Assembly: GCA_036495715.1 (NCBI GenBank)
Contig: DASXML010000076.1
Span: 62,001-126,000 of the forward strand
Direction: 5' to 3'
From: Scandinavium sp036495715
Lineage (GTDB): Bacteria; Pseudomonadota; Gammaproteobacteria; Enterobacterales; Enterobacteriaceae
DNA length: 64,000 nt
Numbering within the stretch: position 1 is the first letter of the stretch; the number at the start of each line of letters is the position of its first letter. Below are positions 1 to 7,266 of the stretch, piece by piece. Both the position numbers and the translations under genes were made by a program. The notes below the pieces were generated by a model. That model saw only the letters and a list, made by a program, of their open reading frames with translations, was not told the origin of the DNA and made no database searches.

Positions 1-1
1 G

Positions 2-637
2 ATTGACCATAACATCGTCGGCACGACCCATCAGCACATCTACAACTTCCGTCTTGACCTGGATGTTGATGGTGAAAACAACAGTCTGGTGGCGATGGAC
101 CCTGACGTGAAACCCAACACCGCCGGTGGCCCGCGCACCAGTACCATGCAAATTGATCAGTACAATATCGACACGGAACAACAGGCGGCACAGAAGTTTG
201 ACCCGAGCACCATTCGTCTGCTGAGCAATACCAGCAAAGAAAACCGCATGGGGAACCCGGTGTCGTATCAGATTATCCCATACGCAGGCGGCACGCATCC
301 GGTCGCAACAGGGGCGAAATTCGCGCCTGACGAGTGGATTTACCATCGTCTGAGCTTTATGGATAAGCAGATTTGGGTCACGCGCTATAAGCCGGATGAA
401 CGCTATCCGGAAGGCAAGTATCCGAACCGTTCAACGCACGACACTGGGTTGGGTCAGTACACCAAAGACAACGAGTCTATCGACAATCACGATGACGTGG
501 TGTGGATAACCACTGGGACGACTCATGTGGCACGCGCCGAAGAGTGGCCAATAATGCCAACCGAGTGGGTTCACGCGTTGCTGAAACCGTGGAACTTCTT
601 CAACGAAACGCCGACGTTAGGCGAACAGAAAAAGTAA
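2..637 (+). CDS. tynA: Primary-amine oxidase, C-terminal part (5' end outside window)
   Basis: Periplasmic copper/TPQ amine oxidase that oxidises phenylethylamine, tyramine and related amines to aldehyde, ammonia and H2O2. Only the last 211 codons are present, open at the left edge. The HQH copper ligand pair lies at the start, followed by the acidic LDLDVDG segment that matches the calcium site. The third copper histidine is in GTTHVARAEEWPIMP near the end. The TPQ tyrosine lies outside the window. It ends at a strong terminator and is convergent with feaB, as in E. coli, but about 3.4 kb of extra genes separate the two here. Identity is clear from the E. coli enzyme. Confidence 0.96.
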   Translation: MDHNIVGTTHQHIYNFRLDLDVDGENNSLVAMDPDVKPNTAGGPRTSTMQIDQYNIDTEQQAAQKFDPSTIRLLSNTSKENRMGNPVSYQIIPYAGGTHPVATGAKFAPDEWIYHRLSFMDKQIWVTRYKPDERYPEGKYPNRSTHDTGLGQYTKDNESIDNHDDVVWITTGTTHVARAEEWPIMPTEWVHALLKPWNFFNETPTLGEQKK

Positions 638-644
638 TCATCAA

Positions 645-665
645 AGGGGCGAAAGCCCCTTTTTT
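645..665 (+). terminator. Intrinsic terminator of tynA
   Basis: AGGGGC/GCCCCT stem with a GAAA tetraloop followed by six T residues, starting 8 bp after the tynA stop codon. Confidence 0.93.
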
Positions 666-873
666 AATCGTGTAAACCACTACACCGTGCCCACTTTTGT
701 TGCCGTCTTTCCCACCACAGCCACACCGCAATGTTCATTAATAAATATTCAATACCTTGCTTATCAAGGGTGTGTATAGAAATATTTTATTTTTATTCGG
801 ACGACTGATGGTCGTTGTCAGCCTATAGTTCATTGAGCCGGATGACCGTATCAAGCACGCACAGGACAATATT

Positions 874-2391
874 ATGTCGATAACACGTAGAGAGTTTTAC
901 AAACTGGCACTGGGTTCTGCCGTGGGCCTTGCGGTACTCAAAACATCGTCACCTGCCTATGCCCAAGTGCTTTCGCCCAAAACGCCGTTACCGTATGGCG
1001 CAGGTCAACAAGGTGAAACCGCTGGGGGTCTGCCACCTGCCGGATCATCCAGCTCGGTTGATGATTTCGACTACCAGATTAAGTACCAGCGCGCCTTTGA
1101 GGCGGTGTTGTGGAATATGCCCGCCATCGCTATTTACAGTTTCCGCCGCGCGGCGTTTGATAATTTAGGGCTGAAAGATAACGACATCATCGCTTATTCA
1201 AAGCCAGCGACGCCGCATCTGGAAGCGATCACGGCCAACAGCACTACACCGTATATATCCGCCTTTACCGACCTGCAAAAAGGCCCGGTTGTACTTGACG
1301 TCCCGGCCGCGGGTTCAGATGGCAGTTTGTATGGCCAGATTGTTGATGCATGGCAATTCACCATTGCCGATGTTGGCCCCGCTGGACTCGATAAAGGCAA
1401 AGGCGGGAAGTTTTTACTTACGCCGCCGGGTTATAACGAGGCGATTCCTGAAGGTTATCTCCACGTTCCTTCACCCAATTTCCGTATTGCGTTCGCTTTT
1501 CGCTCTGTGCCTGCCGCAGGAAAATCTACGACAGATGCTTATCATTATTCGAAGCGCATGCGAATGTATTACCTCTCGCAATCAGGCAATCCACCGATTC
1601 AGCGCTTTGTTGACCCAGGCGAAAAACGTTATCCAACCCTACCTTTTTATGATGAGCGCCATTTTGAGGACATGCACGCGGTAGTCAGCGTCGAACCTGT
1701 GCGGGAGCAGGATAAAGTGATGATGGGCATGCTATCTTCACTCGGAATTATCCACGGACAACCGTTTAATCCTGACGACAAAACCAAGAAAGCGATGCGT
1801 CAGGCCGCAATTGATGCCTGGTTCTACATGCAGTACTGGTACGACAACTTCCCGAAAGACAAGCTGTTCTGGCCTGACAGACATTACGCGTCCCTGTTGC
1901 AGGCCGACGACAATAAAGCGTTCAACTTTATCTACGACGACCGTATTGATCTGATTAATCGTGCAGCAGAGTATTTCTGGTGTACTTATATGCCGAAAAC
2001 ACTCAGCGACACCCCTGCGACACAATATCTGATGTGTCTGGCAGACAAAGATGGAAAACATATGGAAGCGGGTCAGCTTTATAAAGTGACGTTACCCGCC
2101 AAAATGCCGGTGAAGCAGTTCTGGGCATTGACCGTCTACAACCGCGACACCATGTCGTTCATCTACAGTGAAAGCAACCGCACGACGTTGTCGTCTTACG
2201 ATCTCGGCAAGATGCAAAAAAATCAAGACGGCAGCGTGACCATTTATGTTGGCCCTACTGCGCCAACCGGCATGGAAAATAACTGGATCCCAACCAGCGG
2301 CAAGCGCCCATTACCGGCGATGCGCTTCTACGGCCCAACCGATGAGCTGAATCAAAAGACGTTCAAACTTGCAGATTTTGAGCGAGTCTAG
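874..2391 (+). CDS. Tat-exported DUF1254/DUF1214 protein
   Basis: A 505-residue protein of the DUF1254 (N-terminal) plus DUF1214 (C-terminal) family, whose biochemical role I do not know. The N-terminus carries a twin-arginine signal, TRREFYKLALG, then a hydrophobic stretch and an Ala-Tyr-Ala-Gln cleavage region near residue 30, so it should be folded before export to the periplasm. The C-terminal part has the family's typical KQFWALTVYNRDT and NWIPT segments. It sits between tynA and an IprA-like regulator in the same direction, with 236 bp before it and 168 bp after it. This gene is not part of the E. coli tynA-feaB interval and looks like accessory cargo. Confidence 0.85.
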   Translation: MSITRREFYKLALGSAVGLAVLKTSSPAYAQVLSPKTPLPYGAGQQGETAGGLPPAGSSSSVDDFDYQIKYQRAFEAVLWNMPAIAIYSFRRAAFDNLGLKDNDIIAYSKPATPHLEAITANSTTPYISAFTDLQKGPVVLDVPAAGSDGSLYGQIVDAWQFTIADVGPAGLDKGKGGKFLLTPPGYNEAIPEGYLHVPSPNFRIAFAFRSVPAAGKSTTDAYHYSKRMRMYYLSQSGNPPIQRFVDPGEKRYPTLPFYDERHFEDMHAVVSVEPVREQDKVMMGMLSSLGIIHGQPFNPDDKTKKAMRQAAIDAWFYMQYWYDNFPKDKLFWPDRHYASLLQADDNKAFNFIYDDRIDLINRAAEYFWCTYMPKTLSDTPATQYLMCLADKDGKHMEAGQLYKVTLPAKMPVKQFWALTVYNRDTMSFIYSESNRTTLSSYDLGKMQKNQDGSVTIYVGPTAPTGMENNWIPTSGKRPLPAMRFYGPTDELNQKTFKLADFERV

Positions 2392-2559
2392 TTCATCTCA
2401 CTTTTGTATCAGACCGCGGCGACGCTAATAATCCTAACAGGTTGCCAGTGCTGGACGTCGTTACATAACAATCTTCGCGTAACGATTCAGCCCTTAATGC
2501 CCTGGGTATGAAGGTTTTTTGTTCTATGCTTTCAATATAATATTTGTTTTGGGATTTAT

Positions 2560-3180
2560 ATGATTACACCACCAGACCGCCCTTCGGCTTCCATCGATCG
2601 ACTTATCAATGCATTAGCCCCCTTTGGTGAACCCATTGATGTTGCTGCTAAAAAACGCCTCAACTGGGAAAAAGAGGGAAATCCCTCCGTTTACCTCTTT
2701 CTGTCCGGAGAACTGTCGATTTCGCGTGTGACGGACGGTATTCTGGTCGCCACCGTCAACGAACCCCATGTGTTCGGGTTTTCCGAATTATTCTACCCAT
2801 TGAGAGGGAATCGATTACGCGCCGAGACGGCGTGTAAGCTCTCCCGACTCGAGCAGCAGAAAGCGGAAGACATCATTGGACAGCACGGGTTATGGCGAGA
2901 CGTGGCCGCAGTACTTGCCTTTCATACCAATCGAATGGTGTACCGTGACCTGCAAATCATGAACCAACGCACGTACCCAATCGTTTGCTATTATCTGCGC
3001 GAACTTAATGCGCTTCCACATGAAACGAAAGCTCGGGTAAATATCCTTAACTACATACAAGAGCGGTCAGGACTTTCACGCAGCAGCATCCTGAATATTA
3101 TTTCGTCATTAAAGACAGACAAGGCGATTAACTTTGCCCGTGGTGGCTACGGCCTTGAAGTTTTCGATTTGCCCGATTGA
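2560..3180 (+). CDS. IprA/YaiV-like winged-helix transcriptional regulator
   Basis: A 206-residue protein with a Crp-type layout: an N-terminal beta-rich sensory domain (about residues 30-110) and a C-terminal winged helix (about 145-200). The segment ARVNILNYIQERSGLSRSSI resembles the DNA-binding part of E. coli YaiV/IprA, where an equivalent MNYIHQRTRVSRS stretch occurs. IprA influences peroxide resistance in enterics. The substrate or signal of this paralogue is unknown. It follows the DUF1254 gene and may regulate it. The start is the ATG after a weak GGG-containing leader. Function beyond DNA binding is inference. Confidence 0.75.
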   Translation: MITPPDRPSASIDRLINALAPFGEPIDVAAKKRLNWEKEGNPSVYLFLSGELSISRVTDGILVATVNEPHVFGFSELFYPLRGNRLRAETACKLSRLEQQKAEDIIGQHGLWRDVAAVLAFHTNRMVYRDLQIMNQRTYPIVCYYLRELNALPHETKARVNILNYIQERSGLSRSSILNIISSLKTDKAINFARGGYGLEVFDLPD

Positions 3181-3298
3181 GCCTTTCTGGCCCGGAGCAA
3201 CGAGTTTACGAGGATGCACGCAAATTATCCCCTGAGAACGGCAAAACGTAATTTACGGGCATATTCTTGCGCGTAATAACGTCAATTGTCTTTTTTAA

Positions 3299-3335
3299 GT
3301 GTACATTGTACTCCTTAAAGGAGTACAATGTACAC
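3299..3335. promoter_or_regulatory. 37-bp perfect palindrome, candidate toxin-antitoxin operator
   Basis: Two 18-bp arms that are exact reverse complements surround a single A at 3317. The right arm contains the AAGGAG ribosome-binding site and the ATG (3328) of the toxin gene. A plausible promoter (TTGTCT, 16 bp, TGTACT) has its -10 inside the left arm. Bound by the NadS-type antitoxin, it would block transcription; in an RNA started upstream it would hide the toxin start. Both roles are inference. Confidence 0.75.
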
Positions 3336-3687
3336 GCACAGGGAGACCGTGCCAGTGACTCATGCCATTGAATTTATCGAAACGCCGCTCTTCACCCGGC
3401 AGATCAGAACGATTGCCACGGACGAAGAACTTTGGGAATTGCAGAGAGAGCTTATCCAGTTCCCGACCAGGGGCGATCTTATCCAGCAAACGGGTGGATT
3501 GCGTAAAATAAGGCTGGCAACCGGCTCTCAAGGTAAAAGCGGCAGTTCCAGAGTTATCTATTTTCTGGCAACAGAAGAGGTAGTCTGGTTTGTGCTGGCC
3601 TATCCCAAGAACGTCAAAGACACGCTGACAGATGCCGAAAAATCAGCGCTAAAGAAACTCACGAAACAATTGAAAGATGAGGTATGA
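3328..3687 (+). CDS. RelE/ParE-superfamily toxin (type II TA)
   Basis: A 119-residue toxin of the RelE/HigB-like group that pairs with NadS-type antitoxins, expected to act on translation or as an mRNA interferase. Family landmarks are TGGLRKIRLATGSQGKSGSSRVIYF in the middle (a Gly-Leu-Arg-Lys core followed by a Lys/Gly-rich loop) and LAYPKNVKDTLTDAEKSALKKL near the end. The ATG start is favoured by AAGGAG at good spacing; a GTG at 3355 would give a protein starting at THAIEF and is the alternative. The antitoxin starts 1 bp after the stop codon. The gene is preceded by a 37-bp palindrome, the usual arrangement for autoregulation. Confidence 0.87.
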   Translation: MYTHRETVPVTHAIEFIETPLFTRQIRTIATDEELWELQRELIQFPTRGDLIQQTGGLRKIRLATGSQGKSGSSRVIYFLATEEVVWFVLAYPKNVKDTLTDAEKSALKKLTKQLKDEV

Positions 3688-3688
3688 C

Positions 3689-3973
3689 ATGACTTTTTTT
3701 AACGAACTGAAAACGTCTCTGGAAGAAGCCGTCGACATTAAAAAAGGCGACAAAGCCCCAGGCCGTGTCACCCGTTATGAGATTGCCGATGTCAAGGCTA
3801 TCAGAGAGCAACTGAATGTCTCACAAAGCGAAATGGCGAACGCGCTCGGCACAAGCCTTGATACCATCAAAAGCTGGGAAGCAAAAAGACGCAATCCGAC
3901 AGGCCTTGCAGCAAAAGTGCTGGCAGTGATCAAGACCAACCCTGCCTTTTTCTACGAACTGGCCGCCCACTGA
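3689..3973 (+). CDS. NadS/HigA-type antitoxin, XRE helix-turn-helix
   Basis: A 94-residue DNA-binding antitoxin. The N-terminal FFNELKTSLEEAVDIKKGDKAP stretch is typical of NadS-family proteins. The helix-turn-helix is at about residues 37-65 (IREQLNVSQSEMANALGTSLDTIKSWE...). The start at 3689 is chosen over 3677 because GAGG lies at proper spacing and the ATG directly follows the toxin stop. The toxin-first order is characteristic of HigBA-like modules. It should neutralise the upstream toxin and repress the pair through the palindrome. A REP element follows immediately. Confidence 0.88.
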   Translation: MTFFNELKTSLEEAVDIKKGDKAPGRVTRYEIADVKAIREQLNVSQSEMANALGTSLDTIKSWEAKRRNPTGLAAKVLAVIKTNPAFFYELAAH

Positions 3974-3978
3974 TCGGT

Positions 3979-4090
3979 GCCGGATGGCGCTAACGCTTAT
4001 CCGGCCCCCACGAAGAGTGTTGACGCCACAGTGAGTAGATAACAAAGCCGATGCGATTGTAGGCCGGACAACCGAAGGGCCGTCCGGTAG
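3979..4090. repeat. REP/BIME: two palindromic units
   Basis: First unit 3979-4005 reads GCCGGATGGCGCTAACGCTT then ATCCGGC, a standard enterobacterial REP. Second unit at about 4059-4090 contains GTAGGCCGGAC facing GTCCGG around a CCTTCGG-type loop. They lie between the convergent TA pair and feaB and may also stabilise or end the feaB transcript. Confidence 0.85.
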
Positions 4091-4102
4091 TTTTCATCAA
4101 AC

Positions 4103-5602
4103 TTAATAACGCACGCACACCGATTTTGTTTCGCACCAGCCATCCAGCCAGTCCGGGCCAAAATCGCGCCCTGTGCCGGATTGCTTCATGCCACCAAACG
4201 GCAGATTCGGGTCAATCAGCGTGTGGCTGTTCACCCATACCGTTCCGGCCTGCAAACGATCGCTGTAGCTCAGCGCCTGCGAAAGATTTTGCGTCCAGAC
4301 ACTGGCCGTCAGACCATATTCGGTCTCGTTTGCCAGACGCAACGCTTCGTCACCGTCTGCCACGCGCACCAGGTTAACCACCGGACCAAAGACTTCTTCG
4401 CGCGTCAAACGCAAGCGGGCATCCGGGTTGACCACCAGCGTCGGGCGCACGTAATAGCCCTGGCCTGCTGGCCCGGCGTTCCCGCCAATCAGTTCCGCTT
4501 TATGCTGTTCAGCCTCATGCAGGAACGCCGCGACTTTATCGCAGTGCGCCCGTGACGCCAGCGGGTTGATTTGCGCACTTTCGGACATGCCCGGCCCGAC
4601 GCTCAGCGATTTTACCGCTTGCTCAAAACCGGTAACCAAATCATCAAACAGCGGCGCTTCAATATAGATGCGCGAACTGGCGGCGCACACTTGCCCCTGG
4701 TTGAGGAAGCTCCCCATCATCAGGCCTTCAATTACCCATTGTGGGTCGGCATCTTTCAGGATAATCGCCGGGTTTTTACCGCCCAGTTCCAGCGTGACGC
4801 GCGTCAGTCGGTCTGCCGCCGTGCGAGCAATTTGCTTGCCGGTTGGCGTTGATCCGGTGAAACTCACTTTAGCAACGTGCGGGTGCGACGTCAGCGCCGC
4901 ACCACATTCCGCCCCACTGCCTGTCACCACGTTAAACACGCCTTCTGGCACACCCGCTTCGCTCGCCAGTTCTGCCACGCGCAGCAGCGTCAGTGGCGTG
5001 GTTTCCGACGGTTTGATGACTATTGAGCACCCCGCCGCCAGCGCTGGCATCACTTTCCACATGCCAATCATCAGCGGGAAGTTCCACGGCACAATGCCCG
5101 CCACCACGCCAATCGGTTCTTTGCGCGTCCACGCCTGATAGCGCGCTCCCGCAGGCAATGGAATGGAAACATCCAACGTTTGCCCGGTGATTTTGGTCGC
5201 CAGCCCTGCGGTGTAACGCATCCAGTTCAGGGTGCAGCCCACTTCGAAGGCACGGGAAATGTTTATCGACTTGCCCTGCTCCAGCGTTTCCAGCTGCGCC
5301 AGTTCCTCAGAATGCTTTTCCACTAAATCGGCAAAACGCAGCAAAATGCGTTCGCGTTCGGCAGGCATACGCCCTGCCCAGCGGCGATCGACAAACGCAC
5401 GCCAGGCCGACATCACCGCCGCATCGACATCTGCGCTGTTCGCATCCGCAGTGCTGGCGATGGCCTTACCCGTCGCCGGATCCCACACGGTCAGGCGTTT
5501 GTCGCTGCGCGAAGCCTGCTGTGTGCCGTCAATATAGAGCCCGTGCTGGCGCGCCAGAAAATGTTGTACGCTCTCGAGCAGCGCGACCTGTGAATCAGAC
5601 AT
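4103..5602 (-). CDS. feaB: Phenylacetaldehyde dehydrogenase
   Basis: NAD-dependent aldehyde dehydrogenase that oxidises the aryl acetaldehyde released by TynA to the arylacetic acid. The length is 499 residues, the same as E. coli FeaB. Visible are IVPWNFPLMIGMWKVMPALA (cofactor-binding), SFTGSTPTGKQI, the catalytic-glutamate motif LELGGKNPAI and the nucleophile motif FLNQGQVCAASSR. It is divergent from feaR across a 232-bp region holding FeaR-type sites. The rest of phenylacetate catabolism is not in the window. Confidence 0.95.
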   Translation of the reverse strand: MSDSQVALLESVQHFLARQHGLYIDGTQQASRSDKRLTVWDPATGKAIASTADANSADVDAAVMSAWRAFVDRRWAGRMPAERERILLRFADLVEKHSEELAQLETLEQGKSINISRAFEVGCTLNWMRYTAGLATKITGQTLDVSIPLPAGARYQAWTRKEPIGVVAGIVPWNFPLMIGMWKVMPALAAGCSIVIKPSETTPLTLLRVAELASEAGVPEGVFNVVTGSGAECGAALTSHPHVAKVSFTGSTPTGKQIARTAADRLTRVTLELGGKNPAIILKDADPQWVIEGLMMGSFLNQGQVCAASSRIYIEAPLFDDLVTGFEQAVKSLSVGPGMSESAQINPLASRAHCDKVAAFLHEAEQHKAELIGGNAGPAGQGYYVRPTLVVNPDARLRLTREEVFGPVVNLVRVADGDEALRLANETEYGLTASVWTQNLSQALSYSDRLQAGTVWVNSHTLIDPNLPFGGMKQSGTGRDFGPDWLDGWCETKSVCVRY

Positions 5603-5662
5603 ATCAACTCCTTATTACCCATCACGGTTTTCTCCAGTGTAGAAGCTGAACGCCAGTTCTGT

Positions 5663-5699
5663 TTTTGTCTCCCTGTCATTCGCTTTGTCGCCTGTGACA
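5663..5699 (-). promoter_or_regulatory. Two tandem FeaR-type binding sites upstream of feaB
   Basis: Read on the feaB strand, TGTCA-N8-AAA (5699 to 5684) and TGACA-N8-AAA (5678 to 5663) both fit the FeaR consensus TGNCA-N8-AAA known from E. coli. They are 21 bp apart, two helical turns, the usual geometry for an AraC-family dimer. A further match on the plus strand begins at 5695. The proximal site ends about 60 bp before the feaB ATG. Confidence 0.65.
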
Positions 5700-5834
5700 G
5701 CCCTCGCAAACAGTGACAATAGTCGTCAGGTCTTCTGTCGCGGGTGAGTGTTCTTTCGTATAGTCACCAGGGGATGCTTGTTTACGCAACATAAATGCAA
5801 CAATATGTTAGCACGAAGATGACTGAGGCAAGAT

Positions 5835-6743
5835 ATGGCGCAAATGACCGGCAGTGAGCAGTTCCAGCAATGGTTAGCCCAGGTAAATCAGGAGTGTGGA
5901 AATTTTGCCGCGCGGCCGCTGGACGGTGAATTTTCGGGCCATCTGGAAACGGGATACACGCAGGCGTTCAAGCTCAGCACCGTTACCACCGCCAACGTTA
6001 ATCTTTACCGCACTCAAAATGAGATAAAGGACCACAACGACAGCTGGTTCTACACGGTTTTTCAGCTGGAAGGCCAGGCTATCATCGAACAAAACGCCCG
6101 CCAGACGGTTATCCAGCCCGGCGACATTACGCTGGTCGACGCCTCACGTCCGTGTTCCATCATCTGGCAGCAACCCTCGCGTCAAATCTCGCTGTTAATG
6201 CCGAGAAATTTGCTGGAACAGCAGCTTCGGGTCGGTGAAGCGCACTGTGTTCAACGGCTGGGTAAAAATTTGCCGATGGTGCAAATGAGCCATCGCCTGT
6301 TGCAGGAAAGCATGAGCAACCATGAATTATCCGGCACCGAAAGCGAAGCCGCGCTGGAAGCGATCGTCTGTTTATTGCGCCCGGTATTACAGCAACAGGA
6401 TGTGCAGCCGTCGCGCCGTGACCGGCAGTTTGAAAAAGTCGTGCGGATGATTGATGACCATATTCAGGCTGAAACGCTGCGCCCGGAGTGGCTGGCGAAT
6501 GAAACGGGGATGTCGGTAAGAAGCCTGTACCGGATGTTCGCCGATAAGGGCCTGGTAGTGGCGCAGTACATCAAAAATCGGCGGCTTGATCTCTGTGCTA
6601 AAGCGTTACGCAGCGCCACCGACGATGAAAAACTGGCGGGGATCGGCTTCAGTTGGGGCTTTACCGATCACAGCCATTTCTCTACTGCGTTTCGTCAACG
6701 TTTTGGCGTCTCGCCTGGCGAATACCGTAAACGTCATCGCTGA
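5835..6743 (+). CDS. feaR: AraC-family activator of tynA and feaB
   Basis: A 302-residue AraC-type regulator (E. coli 301). The N-terminal cupin-like sensory part includes DDITL-type and RPCSIIWQ segments. The C-terminal double helix-turn-helix runs from about residue 205 with ETGMSVRSLYRMFADKGLVV and GFSWGFTDHSHFSTAFRQRFG. It activates amine degradation in response to aromatic amines or their aldehydes. The ATG follows GAGGC at reasonable spacing. The stop codon directly abuts the stop of convergent ydbL, with no spacer. Confidence 0.95.
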   Translation: MAQMTGSEQFQQWLAQVNQECGNFAARPLDGEFSGHLETGYTQAFKLSTVTTANVNLYRTQNEIKDHNDSWFYTVFQLEGQAIIEQNARQTVIQPGDITLVDASRPCSIIWQQPSRQISLLMPRNLLEQQLRVGEAHCVQRLGKNLPMVQMSHRLLQESMSNHELSGTESEAALEAIVCLLRPVLQQQDVQPSRRDRQFEKVVRMIDDHIQAETLRPEWLANETGMSVRSLYRMFADKGLVVAQYIKNRRLDLCAKALRSATDDEKLAGIGFSWGFTDHSHFSTAFRQRFGVSPGEYRKRHR

Positions 6744-7067
6744 TTATTTTTTCAGCCATTTTCCGTTCAGGCCCTTCACGTATTCTCCCGGTTGCGCGCG
6801 CGTCACCAGTTTCTGCCCGGCCATTTTCGCCACTTCATCCACCGGAAGATTGTTGCTGTCTGCCAGCTGCTGATAGCTTTCGCTGCGAGCGTCATTGATT
6901 TGCTTTACCAGCGCCAGCGTCTCTTTATCCTGCTTTATCGGCGCCAGATAACCGGTCAGGGTTTCGCCTGCTCGCCCTTGCATCCGCGCCTCGTCCAGCG
7001 TCAATCCGAATACGCTGTGGCTGATGAGTCCCAGACTCAGGACAGCCATTAACACACTCTTTTTCAT
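6744..7067 (-). CDS. ydbL: YdbL, periplasmic partner of the YdbH-YnbE lipid bridge
   Basis: A 107-residue DUF1318-type periplasmic protein with an N-terminal Sec signal (MKKSVLMAVLSLGLISHSVFG) and a conserved ARMQGRAGETLTGYLAP segment. It is the last gene of ydbH-ynbE-ydbL. In E. coli YdbL is reported to act with YdbH and YnbE, probably keeping YnbE multimerisation in check. The start at 7067 is chosen because the upstream part of the open frame lacks a signal-like sequence and the internal ATG begins a typical signal peptide. Its 3' end abuts feaR. Confidence 0.9.
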   Translation of the reverse strand: MKKSVLMAVLSLGLISHSVFGLTLDEARMQGRAGETLTGYLAPIKQDKETLALVKQINDARSESYQQLADSNNLPVDEVAKMAGQKLVTRAQPGEYVKGLNGKWLKK

Positions 7068-7074
7068 GGCGGCC

Positions 7075-7266
7075 TCAGAATAAATCACTGCGTGATTTCA
7101 GCAGGTCTTCAACGTCTTTATCGACCTTGATGTGGATTTCATGTTCGATTTTGACATTCATGTTGATGGTTATCGGCTCCTTCGGCGCGGCAACCTCAAT
7201 ACGCGGCGTACAGCCGCTGAGGGTCAGCGCAGCCAGCCCGCTCAGCATGGCGTTTTTCACTTTCAT
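7075..7266 (-). CDS. ynbE: YnbE outer-membrane lipoprotein
   Basis: A 63-residue small lipoprotein with the lipobox LTLSGC near residue 19. The mature part has alternating beta-strand character (ITINMNVKIEHEIHIKV), consistent with the reported role of YnbE as a beta-strand-augmenting outer-membrane end of the YdbH bridge. The start overlaps the ydbH stop by 4 bp, so translation is probably coupled. A GGAGC ribosome-binding site sits within the end of ydbH. Confidence 0.92.
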   Translation of the reverse strand: MKVKNAMLSGLAALTLSGCTPRIEVAAPKEPITINMNVKIEHEIHIKVDKDVEDLLKSRSDLF

